Shown here: positions 44,201-52,056 of the stretch, one piece after another
Numbering within the stretch: position 1 is the first letter of the stretch
Layout: each line of letters starts with the position of its first letter
Assembly (NCBI RefSeq): GCF_020991415.1
Contig: NZ_JAJMOY010000001.1
Span: 930,001 to 994,000, forward strand
Direction: 5' to 3'
Length of the DNA stretch: 64,000 nt
Source of the DNA: Flavobacterium sp. ENC
Lineage (GTDB): Bacteria; Bacteroidota; Bacteroidia; Flavobacteriales; Flavobacteriaceae
Notes under the pieces: generated by a model
The model's database searches: none
What the model was told of the DNA's origin: nothing
Seen by the model: the letters and a program-made list of their open reading frames with translations, nothing else
Translations under genes and position numbers: made by a program

Positions 44201-45522
44201 TCACTGGCAAATGCTGGTTCAATGGTTGTCCAGGTACCCGTTGTTGTACCTGAAAACAGTACTCTTTCAGCACCTGTAAAAGTGTTGCTTTTAGAATAAA
44301 GAATTTGCAGTTTTTGTCCTGACCCTCCCTGACTTCTGTAGGTAAGAAGAAAAGTAGATAAATCAATTTTATGATTTGCATCTGCTTTAATTTTAAATTC
44401 TACATATTTAGAAAGATCGTAACTTCCTCCATTTTGACCCGGAGTTGGCCAGCTGCCTGTTTGATAGAAAGGATTGCTTGCATCTTCACTATTGTTGAAA
44501 GATACAGTTGGAGTCGCGGCACTAGGAATATCACTTGCCGTTATATACGAAGAATTCACGGTAGCTTTAAATCTGTTAGTGCTTGTTTTAGCATCCCATA
44601 GTACTAAACCATCAGCTGTTAAATCAGCAATAGTTACCTGAATATTCGCTGTAGATGAAGGATCAGTACCTTTCGTAATGGTATATTTGAATGTGGATGT
44701 ACCTGTGAAATTTTTAGCCGGATTGAATGTTATTGTCTTATCCGGATTTAAGATTGCTGTTCCTTCCGATGCTGCCGGAGGCGTAGAAATGGCAATTGTC
44801 GCTACACTTGAACCCTGAACATCATTGCTTAACGGCGAAATATTAAGAGCAATTTCTTTTTTAGTCGTTAAGTAGTCATTTATGGCTAAAATTTTAGAAG
44901 AGTCAAAAGCAGAAACAGTTCCTTTTAAAATGGCAGGCAAATTACCTGAATTGGTTCCTGTTCTGAAATGAAAATTATTATTGCTATTGTAAGCATATAG
45001 ACGAACGTAAACTACCTGTCCGGGTAAAACCGGATTTACTTCTGCTGAAAAAAGAGGATTTATAGTAGTCCAGCTTGAAGCAGTCACTGTTTCAGGTGCC
45101 AAAACCTTTACTCCGGTTGTAAAACCAGGATCTTTAGAGTATTGTATCTGAAATTTTTGGCTGGTACCACCCTGCACTCTGTAGGTAATATTGAAAGAAC
45201 TTAAGTCAATTTTATTACCTGCTTTTGGTGCAATTTTAAATTCAACATATCTGGCAGGATCATAACTACCTGTAAATTCAAGTGTATTGGGCCAGCCACC
45301 GGTGCTAAAATAAGGATTATTAACATCATCGGTATTGTAATTTAAGCTAACGCCTCCATTAACAGTAAAATCCGGAGATACAGCTGTGCCAGTATACAAA
45401 AGAGTATTATCGTACACAGGAGTGTTTCTATTTCCGGAAGAAGCTGCATTCCATTTTACCAGGTCACTCTGTGCAAAAACAGCAAATGGTAAAATTAAGA
45501 ATAAAAGTAAAGTTTTTGTCAT
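41281..45522 (-). CDS. large secreted multidomain protein with PA14-like domains and T9SS sorting domain (1413 aa)
   Basis: The signal peptide ends VFAQ at 18. A beta-sandwich unit occurs twice: residues about 20-205 (WNAASSGNRNTPV, YRVQGGTSQKFQIQYSK) and 303-478 (WDAKTSTNRFK, YRSQGGSGQKLQILYSK). Each is followed by a tandem-95/cadherin-like Ig segment (about 210-300 and 483-567; NDVQGSS and NDVIGSS). Residues about 580-725 look like a PA14 domain (IGGDDGVRLYIDGTLV), and 735-875 like a related domain (VYIDGTKIF). PA14 domains often bind glycans. The shared C-terminal module begins at CSC (903-905) and ends with the sorting domain (VSIFDISGKVLYNKKK). A promoter lies at 45573-45604. Confidence 0.85.
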   Translation of the reverse strand: MTKTLLLFLILPFAVFAQSDLVKWNAASSGNRNTPVYDNTLLYTGTAVSPDFTVNGGVSLNYNTDDVNNPYFSTGGWPNTLEFTGSYDPARYVEFKIAPKAGNKIDLSSFNITYRVQGGTSQKFQIQYSKDPGFTTGVKVLAPETVTASSWTTINPLFSAEVNPVLPGQVVYVRLYAYNSNNNFHFRTGTNSGNLPAILKGTVSAFDSSKILAINDYLTTKKEIALNISPLSNDVQGSSVATIAISTPPAASEGTAILNPDKTITFNPAKNFTGTSTFKYTITKGTDPSSTANIQVTIADLTADGLVLWDAKTSTNRFKATVNSSYITASDIPSAATPTVSFNNSEDASNPFYQTGSWPTPGQNGGSYDLSKYVEFKIKADANHKIDLSTFLLTYRSQGGSGQKLQILYSKSNTFTGAERVLFSGTTTGTWTTIEPAFASDLNTLLAGETLYIRAYAYNTNNQFHFRATASIKGIVKDTNTLTASNDYVSTPTNQAVVIPILDNDVIGSSSALQTITVTQPSNGTVTVNGLNNITFTPASGFTGTASFTYTLKNAALNYSSAAVTVTGTAAVCAATPTAGINYWKGFVYSYTGNTPATTTYVGSIAEKANFDRNVGTAVITGDTTVEANAFCGTVPSDKFMVRYLMQTTTTASTYNFTIGGDDGVRLYIDGTLVPFNPSNSWSDHSYTTYSTQYTFATAGTHNFVLEYYENGESSRVSFSYGEIKGDTTFPFGDNKWNVYGFNSPDIALAANAYAGTYVATGVNINTQTYWNATLSPSSYSGWQGAPMPVDQFAITYKRQGFACGRYQLQLVNCDDIAEVYIDGTKIFTQNGYTNTTSMIPGTYPLNKTSKVEVRLREDGGNANVAINFIDTPFTYDGSVAPATGSSITVNNDLILSTDLEVCSCTIAAGKTLTIPGNKTLTVNENIVVNTNAKIVIKNNGSFVQTNDNATYTGASNSFDMERISFPMKNFDYTYWSAAVVGQKLNVLSPNTLSDKYMSFNGTNWVIESGNTVMTPGKGYIIRVPSAGYTYPNGKDNWTTPTYAQGVNFIGIPNNGVITGESLKANNFYLIGNPYPSALDANKFLAANTFLNGTLYFWTHNTAIGTTAKYQYNSNDYASYNLTGGTATAPSTAPGINNNIPSGKVAAGESFFVSANTDGIVTFNNSMRPAGLNNQFFKTSNASKTAATERSRVWLNMTNEGGAFKQTLVGYVEGATNDFENRFDGLTFDGNDYIDFYSIENENNYVIQGRALPFSDSDIVPLGYRTAIEGEFTIAIEQTDGDLANQAIYLEDKTTGQIHNLKVGKYTFKTAKGTFSDRFILRYTNKTLGTGDFENTEKNVIVSVKNKVIKVTSTTENIKEVSIFDISGKVLYNKKKVDATELQISNLQSGNQVLFTKVILDNDHVESKKIIFN

Positions 45523-45572
45523 GTTAATTGTTTTCTATCAGGTTGTTATGCTAGCATAAAATTTGGCCCGCA

Positions 45573-45604
45573 CAAATATATATACAACTACGAGTTGATG
45601 ACAA
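45573..45604 (-). promoter_or_regulatory. promoter of the 1413-residue gene
   Basis: Minus strand: TTG (complement of CAA at 45602-45604) and TATATTTG (45573-45580) with a 21-base spacer. It gives a leader of about 45 bases. Confidence 0.6.
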
Positions 45605-45927
45605 AAGGGGTTTTAAGAAAGACTATATTATCGATTAAATGTTAAAAATAATCGACGAACTACATGCTGAAAAATGAAGAATTGTGTTATTTCTTATAAA
45701 ACATAAAAATAAAAGATAAGAATTATCGTAAATTTTGGCCAAAAAAAAAGCATTTTTTGATAATTTAATTCAAAAAACGCGAGTTTAGCGTATTAATCCG
45801 CAAAAAAGTAATAATTTATAACTAACGGTTATTTTGTAATAAATAAGGATTTTAATACAATTTAAAATTTAATGATTAAATTTTTACGAAAGGAGAAATA
45901 AGAGATTTGTTTATAAAAATTCCCGAT
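45605..45927. other. noncoding stretch between recX and the 1413-residue gene
   Basis: About 320 AT-rich bases. There is no frame with protein-like composition, no strong hairpin with a T-run after recX, and no repeat family member found here. Confidence 0.4.
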
Positions 45928-46398
45928 TTATAACTGTTCTAATTCTTTCATTTTTTCATAAACTAAATTACTTTCATAACCTCTTCGCAACATGTAATCG
46001 CAGAATTTTTTTCTCTTTTTAAGGGCATTTTTTTCAGAAATGGAATTCCAGAATCTTTCGGAAAGCTGTTCAAAAGTGTTGTAATATTCTTCTGGCGAAA
46101 TTTCCTTGAGGGCGATTGTAATGATAGTCGAAGAAATTTGTCTGATTTTTAGTTCATTCGTAATTCTGATTTTTCCCCAAAATTTAATTCGGTGTTTCCC
46201 TCTGGCAAAACTGCAGGCAAAACGTGTTTCATTCAAAAAGTTATTTTCAATTAGTTGAACGACAATAGAATCTATTTCGTCAGAAGTCATTTTCAGACTG
46301 TATAATTTGGCAATAACTTCGCTATGACAGCGTTCCTGATAGGCACAAAACCGTTCTAATCTTAGTAAGGCTTCTTTTGGAGTACAGGTTGAATTCAT
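45928..46398 (-). CDS. recX: regulatory protein RecX
   Basis: A 156-residue all-helical protein that binds and limits RecA filaments. The three-helix tandem repeats are visible: ALLRLERFCAYQERCHSEVI (10-29), DEIDSIVVQLIENNFLNETRFACSFARGKHRIKFWGKIRI in overlapping stretches (40-79), and the C-terminal RKKFCDYMLRRGYE. Length is typical. It is surrounded by the large surface-protein genes, and recA is not in the window. It sits inside the segment flanked by the 1.4 kb inverted repeats, divergent from the 1723-residue gene. Confidence 0.9.
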   Translation of the reverse strand: MNSTCTPKEALLRLERFCAYQERCHSEVIAKLYSLKMTSDEIDSIVVQLIENNFLNETRFACSFARGKHRIKFWGKIRITNELKIRQISSTIITIALKEISPEEYYNTFEQLSERFWNSISEKNALKKRKKFCDYMLRRGYESNLVYEKMKELEQL

Positions 46399-46720
46399 GG
46401 GTTTTTTCTTTCTTTTTAACTATTATTGCTAAAAATAGTCATTTTGCTGTTAAAATTAGTCTTAATATCTTGTAAATTCTCAAAAAGTCTTTTGGTTAAA
46501 ATGTTGCATATGAATAGAATTATGATATTTTTGTACGCAAAATTGGTTTGTTTATCGATGATTGAACAAAATTAACTAAATGGCTGATTTTAAAGTTTTT
46601 AAAACAATCTAAAAAAACATGACGTAAGTATATTATGATGTATAATATATAACCGCTGGTATTTTTTTATTCCGTTTTAGCATCCAAAAACAAAATTATA
46701 ATATAAATACCACAACTTAT
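46399..46720. other. divergent intergenic region of recX and the 1723-residue gene
   Basis: It holds the plus-strand promoter at 46504-46533 and then a long untranslated leader of about 180 bases before the ATG at 46721. No terminator-like hairpin or repeat family member noted. A recX promoter was not identified. Confidence 0.45.
46504..46533 (+). promoter_or_regulatory. promoter of the 1723-residue gene
   Basis: TTG at 46504-46506 and TATTTTTG at 46526-46533 with a 19-base spacer, a good match to the Flavobacterium consensus. It implies a leader of about 180 bases. Confidence 0.6.
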
Positions 46721-49700
46721 ATGATTAAAAAACTACTTTTATTCGTTCGATTATTGCTTTTAACCACATTTTCTATTTTTTCTTTAGATAATTCCCGAGG
46801 AAAATTAAGTGTTAAGGCAAAAATGTTTTGTTTTGCTTTGCTGTTTTGTGTTTCGTTTGCAAATGCAGCTACTTATTATTCCGGGATTAATGGGGCACCA
46901 ACAGATGCCAATAACCTTAATAACTGGTGGCTCAACACTAATGGAACAGGAGGACATCCTGCAAATTTTACAACCGGAGGTGATATTTTTATTGTTCAGA
47001 CGGGTCATAGCATGGCTACAACTGCAGCCTGGGCCGTAACTGGAAGTTTACAGATTCAAACCGGAGGAACTTTAAGTGTTGCAGCATTTGATATTACAAT
47101 TTCGGGTACTACTTCTATCACTGGATCATTGATTCACAGCAGTAATACAGGAACAAAAACGTATGTTGGTTTAGTTACTATTGCTTCAGGTGGAGTATGG
47201 AATAATTCCAGTAATACCGGAGTGATTTTTAGAGGAGGAATTACCAATAACGGGACATTTACCAGTGGATCAGGAGTACACACCTTTAACACAAACAATC
47301 AGTCAGTTACCGGTAATTTTTCTATTCCGAAAATCACAGTTAACGGAGTTTCACTTACCAATATTAGCACCAATACTTTAAATGTTGCAACTGCACTAGA
47401 TGGTACAGGAACTTTAATTAACCAGGGTACTTTAAACATTGCAGCTTCAACAGTATTAATTACAACACTTACTGCAACGGCAACAGGAAATAAAGTAAAT
47501 TATAGCGGAGCGGCACAAACCATTAAGTCAACATCCTACTATGATCTTACTTTTACAGGTAGTGGTGTCAAAACTTTTGGCACAACAACTGTAGCAACTT
47601 CTAATTTTATTAATGTAGCAAGTGGTGTTAAGCTCGATTTATCGGGTAACAACGGACATACAGCCAGAGTTCTTATATTAGGTGGCGTTGGTCCTCTTAT
47701 AAATTCATGGGGTGCGCAGGGATCAGGAGCCACAAATACAACGGATACTTATTTTACAAATACAAGTTATGGCAGAATAATTGTGAGCGGTTCCGGAACT
47801 TTCGATCCGGTAATAGACTCCAACTATGCTTCTTATACCAAAGGCGTAAGTGGTAAAGTAAATGCATCCTATGTTGAAAATGCTGTACCCACGGTATTGA
47901 CAGCACCAAACGGGACGGTTTTTGTTAATGCCGATTTTGCAAGTTATGGTACTCCGACAGGAACAGCTCCAAATTTCACATTAGGGACTTGTAATGCTTT
48001 TAACAGTAGAACTGTAGCAACAGACGTTTTTTTAGGAAACACCACCGCCACTATTCCTGCAACAAACGCTACTTTCGGTGATCCTTGTGTAAGCATAGTA
48101 AAACGTTTAAGCGTTGTAGCCACTTATACAGAACCTATTTGTATAAACACAAGTCCGGGAATTATAACCGGTTCACCTCCTACGGGAGGAAATGGTACCT
48201 ATACTTATCTGTGGGAAGTGAGTACTACAAGTGCCGTTTCAGGATATACTGCAGCACCGGGAACAAATAATGCAAAAGATTATACCCCTGGAAATTTAAC
48301 AACTACCTCATGGTTCAGAAGAACGGTTTATTCAGGACTTTATGCCAGTGAAACAATCGTTATTGTTCAGGTTAATAATGCTCCGGTGGCTCCTACAGCA
48401 ATTGCAAATACAGCATTTTGTGCAACAGGCGCAACTACCTTAACGGTTAGCGGAGGTAGTAAAGGAGGAAATGGAGGTTATGCACAATGGTATACAGGTT
48501 CGTGCGGAGGTACTCTTGTGGGATCAGGTGACTCTATAACAGTAACACCTACCGCTCCTACAACGTATTACGTTAGATATCAAAATGGTTGTACTACAAC
48601 AGCTTGTTTCTCTAAATTAATAGAGGCTACTGTATCTATTACAGCAGCTTCTGCAGCTACACCAGTTTGTTATAATGCTTCAGCTATTCAGACAACACCT
48701 TTAGCCTATAGCGCTACAACAGGTACGCCAACCACCTATAGTATTGCATGGAATGCTTCGCCAACAAACAGCTTCGTTGCAGTTGCAAATGCCACATTAC
48801 CTGCAGCTAATATCTCCGTTAGTGTTCCGGCGGGAACTAATCCGGGTATCTATACAGGTACACTTACAGTAAAAAATGGTACTTGTGTAAGTCTTCAAAA
48901 TACTTTTACGGTAACTGTTAATGCTTTGCCGACAATCACAGGAACAGCAAATGTTTGTATAGGATCAACCACACAATTAACGGGTTCTGCTACAGCAGAT
49001 GCTACAACACCATGGGCTTCAGGCACACCAACAGTTGCTACAGTATCTAATACTGGATTAGTAACAGGAGTTGCAGCGGGAACTAGCGTTATCACTTATA
49101 AAAACAGCAATGGCTGTACACAAACGGTGACTGTAACTGTAAATTCACTACCCACCATAACGGGAACGGCCAATGTTTGTATCGGATCAACCACACAATT
49201 AACAGGTTCTGCCACTCCAAATGCTACAACACCATGGAGTTCAGGAACACCAACAGTTGCTACAGTATCTAATACTGGATTAGTAACAGGAGTTGCAGCG
49301 GGAACTAGCGTTATCACTTATAAAAACAGCAATGGCTGTACACAAACGGTGACTGTAACGGTAAATTCACTACCCACCATAACGGGAACTGCAAATGTTT
49401 GTATCGGATCAACCACACAATTAACAGGTTCTGCTACTCCAAATGGCACAACACCATGGTCTTCAGGGACAACAACAGTTGCCACAGTATCAAATACCGG
49501 ATTGGTAACAGGAGTTGCTGCAGGAACAAGTGTTATTACGTATAGGAATAGCAATGGTTGTACACAAACAGTGACTGTGACGGTAAATCCATTACCAACT
49601 ATCACAGGAACTTCAGCTGTTTGTATCGGATCAACTACACAACTAACGGGTTCCGCTACAGCAGATGCCACAACACCATGGGCTTCAGGCACACCAACAG

Positions 49701-51892
49701 TTGCTACAGTATCTAATACTGGATTAGTAACAGGAGTTGTAGCGGGAACTAGCGTTATCACTTATAAAAACAGCAATGGCTGTACACAAACGGTGACTGT
49801 AACGGTAAATTCACTACCCACCATAACGGGAACTGCAAATGTTTGTATCGGATCAACCACACAATTAACAGGTTCTGCTACTCCAAATGGCACAACACCA
49901 TGGTCTTCAGGGACAACAACAGTTGCCACAGTATCAAATACCGGATTGGTAACAGGAGTTGCTGCAGGAACAAGTGTTATTACATATAGGAATAGCAATG
50001 GTTGTACACAAACAGTGACTGTGACGGTAAATCCACAACCATCAGCGCCAATAGTAGGTACAATAACACAGCCAACATGTGTAGTCCCAACCGGAAGTGT
50101 GGTTTTAAGCGGATTACCTTCTACGGGAACATGGACATTAACAAGATCACCGGATGCTGTGGTTACTACAGGAACCGGAACAAGTATTACAGTTTCAGGT
50201 CTTGCAGCTAATACTACGTATACTTATACAGTTGGAAATGGTACCTGTACTTCGGTATCTTCAAACAATATTGTTATAAATCAATTACCGCTATTGGCAA
50301 CCTGGAATGGAGGATGGACTAATGGTCCGCCAACAATCAATCAACCTGTTGTTTTTGCAGGAAATTATACATCAGCAGGAGATTTAAATTCTTGTAGCTG
50401 TACCGTAAATGCAGGCGTTAATGTTGTGATTAGTGATGGAAACACTTTAACAGTGACTAATGCCGTGACTGTTAACAGCGGTGCTACACTGACTTTCGAA
50501 AATAATTCAAGTTTAATGCAGGACAGTGAGGTAGTCAATACAGGAGATATTACGTACAAACGTACAAGCTCGATGCGTCTTTCTGATTTTGAATACTGGT
50601 CTACACCGGTAAAACCTCAGAAATTAGTTGACGTTTCCCCGTTAACGTTATCGGATAAATATTTTGGTTTCAACGGCGACAACTGGGTAATAACCAGTCC
50701 AAACGATGTGATGACCATAGGCAAAGGATATATTATTCGTGGTCCGCAAAACTATTCCAATACGGTAAGGGCTGATTTTACGGCTGTTTTTAAAGGCGTT
50801 CCGAACAATGGTAATTTGTCCGGTGAAACCCTGGAAAAGAACAAATTTTACCTGATCGGTAATCCTTATCCATCGGCTTTGAGTGCCAATGAATTCCTAA
50901 AAGCCAATAATTTTATAAACGGAACGTTTTATTTCTGGACGCACAATACGCCTTTAACCATTTCAAAAAAAGACTATGATGCAGACGATTATGCCGTTTT
51001 TAATTTAACAGGCGGAGTGGCCACCGAAGGCGCACCAACCGGTGACGATGCCCCGGGCAATAATCCTTTTATCCCTCAGGGCCATATCGCAGCCGGACAA
51101 TCCTTTTTTGCCAGTACCAATGATGTGGGAACAGTTGTCTTTACCAACAAAATGAGAGAGGGAGGGGCCAACAACAGCCAGTTTTTCAAACCTGGTAAAA
51201 CAGCAAAAGAAACAGAGAAATCCCGTATCTGGCTTAACATCACCAATGACAAAGGTGCTTTTAAGCAAATGCTTGTAGGATATATAGACGGAGCAACCAA
51301 TGGGATTGATAACAGATATGACGGAGAATCTTTTGATGCCAACCCATATCTTGATTTTTACAGCATCAACAATGACCTGAATTATGTGATCCAGGGACGT
51401 GCCCTGCCTTTTACGGATACCGATATCGTTCCTTTGGGTTACCGTAGCACTATCGAAGGTGATTTTGCCATTTCGATACAGCATACCGATGGTGAATTAG
51501 TGAATCAGCCCGTTTACATTGAAGACAAGGCAACCGGTATCATCCACAACCTGAAGAACGGTAAATACACCTTTACCACAAAAGCGGGAACTTTTGGTGA
51601 TCGTCTGGTATTGCGTTATACGGATAAAACCCTGGGAACTGGTGATTTTGAAAACACGGAAAACAACATTCTGGTTAGTGTCAAAAACAAAGCCGTCAAA
51701 GTGACTTCTGCAAAAGAGAATATCAAAGAAGTTACGATATATGATATTTCAGGAAAACTGCTTTACAGCAAAAAGAAAGTAAGTGCAACTGAATTGCAAA
51801 TAACAAATTTACAGTCTGCCAATCAGGTTTTACTGGTAAAAGTAACCCTGGACAATGAGCATACCCTTACGAAGAAAGTTATATTTCAATAA
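46721..51892 (+). CDS. large secreted adhesin-like protein with five BIG2-type repeats and T9SS sorting domain (1723 aa)
   Basis: The N-terminus has two hydrophobic segments (about 4-20 and 36-48, ending ANAA), so either the signal is extended or translation begins at Met35 (46823). Residues about 50-450 are a beta-helix-like region with repeated GTLxxG and SGVKLDLSG elements. Residues about 736-1105 are five 74-residue BIG2-type Ig repeats (VATVSNTGLVTGVAAGTSV). The shared module starts at CSC (1225-1227) and ends in the type A-like sorting domain. Such proteins are usually adhesins or matrix proteins on gliding cells. The last 446 residues differ at only three positions from the 1023-residue protein. 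Confidence 0.85.
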   Translation: MIKKLLLFVRLLLLTTFSIFSLDNSRGKLSVKAKMFCFALLFCVSFANAATYYSGINGAPTDANNLNNWWLNTNGTGGHPANFTTGGDIFIVQTGHSMATTAAWAVTGSLQIQTGGTLSVAAFDITISGTTSITGSLIHSSNTGTKTYVGLVTIASGGVWNNSSNTGVIFRGGITNNGTFTSGSGVHTFNTNNQSVTGNFSIPKITVNGVSLTNISTNTLNVATALDGTGTLINQGTLNIAASTVLITTLTATATGNKVNYSGAAQTIKSTSYYDLTFTGSGVKTFGTTTVATSNFINVASGVKLDLSGNNGHTARVLILGGVGPLINSWGAQGSGATNTTDTYFTNTSYGRIIVSGSGTFDPVIDSNYASYTKGVSGKVNASYVENAVPTVLTAPNGTVFVNADFASYGTPTGTAPNFTLGTCNAFNSRTVATDVFLGNTTATIPATNATFGDPCVSIVKRLSVVATYTEPICINTSPGIITGSPPTGGNGTYTYLWEVSTTSAVSGYTAAPGTNNAKDYTPGNLTTTSWFRRTVYSGLYASETIVIVQVNNAPVAPTAIANTAFCATGATTLTVSGGSKGGNGGYAQWYTGSCGGTLVGSGDSITVTPTAPTTYYVRYQNGCTTTACFSKLIEATVSITAASAATPVCYNASAIQTTPLAYSATTGTPTTYSIAWNASPTNSFVAVANATLPAANISVSVPAGTNPGIYTGTLTVKNGTCVSLQNTFTVTVNALPTITGTANVCIGSTTQLTGSATADATTPWASGTPTVATVSNTGLVTGVAAGTSVITYKNSNGCTQTVTVTVNSLPTITGTANVCIGSTTQLTGSATPNATTPWSSGTPTVATVSNTGLVTGVAAGTSVITYKNSNGCTQTVTVTVNSLPTITGTANVCIGSTTQLTGSATPNGTTPWSSGTTTVATVSNTGLVTGVAAGTSVITYRNSNGCTQTVTVTVNPLPTITGTSAVCIGSTTQLTGSATADATTPWASGTPTVATVSNTGLVTGVVAGTSVITYKNSNGCTQTVTVTVNSLPTITGTANVCIGSTTQLTGSATPNGTTPWSSGTTTVATVSNTGLVTGVAAGTSVITYRNSNGCTQTVTVTVNPQPSAPIVGTITQPTCVVPTGSVVLSGLPSTGTWTLTRSPDAVVTTGTGTSITVSGLAANTTYTYTVGNGTCTSVSSNNIVINQLPLLATWNGGWTNGPPTINQPVVFAGNYTSAGDLNSCSCTVNAGVNVVISDGNTLTVTNAVTVNSGATLTFENNSSLMQDSEVVNTGDITYKRTSSMRLSDFEYWSTPVKPQKLVDVSPLTLSDKYFGFNGDNWVITSPNDVMTIGKGYIIRGPQNYSNTVRADFTAVFKGVPNNGNLSGETLEKNKFYLIGNPYPSALSANEFLKANNFINGTFYFWTHNTPLTISKKDYDADDYAVFNLTGGVATEGAPTGDDAPGNNPFIPQGHIAAGQSFFASTNDVGTVVFTNKMREGGANNSQFFKPGKTAKETEKSRIWLNITNDKGAFKQMLVGYIDGATNGIDNRYDGESFDANPYLDFYSINNDLNYVIQGRALPFTDTDIVPLGYRSTIEGDFAISIQHTDGELVNQPVYIEDKATGIIHNLKNGKYTFTTKAGTFGDRLVLRYTDKTLGTGDFENTENNILVSVKNKAVKVTSAKENIKEVTIYDISGKLLYSKKKVSATELQITNLQSANQVLLVKVTLDNEHTLTKKVIFQ
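48926..50035 (+). repeat. five tandem 222-bp repeats encoding BIG2-type Ig units
   Basis: Exact 222-base periodicity: units begin at 48926, 49148, 49370, 49592 and 49814. Units 3 and 5 are almost identical in DNA, and units 1 and 4 are close. This suggests a two-unit block duplication. It is coding and in frame throughout. Confidence 0.9.
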
Positions 51893-51951
51893 GACCTAAC
51901 ACTTCGTTTATCCATAAAAAAATCCATTTGCGTAGGCAAATGGATTTTTTT
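50555..51951. repeat. right arm of the 1.4 kb near-identical inverted duplication
   Basis: Reverse complement of 38001-39397, including the 3' end of the gene, the 40-base tail and the terminator hairpin. The two arms flank about 11.2 kb. Confidence 0.85.
51916..51951 (+). terminator. intrinsic terminator after the 1723-residue gene
   Basis: Stem AATCCATTTGC/GCAAATGGATT, loop GTAG, with a T-run. It is the inverted copy of the hairpin at 38001-38036. Confidence 0.85.
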
Positions 51952-52056
51952 ATGCCTTTCTTTTTTGATTTTGAATAAACTAAATATCACCTGAAGTGGG
52001 TATTGTGACATAAGTAGAAGATTAATAAATTGCAGTAAAATCTTATAATTTATTTA

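Noticed and set aside
48895..49998. Long antisense open frames across the BIG2 repeat array
   Set aside because: They repeat with the same 222-base period and arise from the codon bias of the sense repeats; no signal or family is present.
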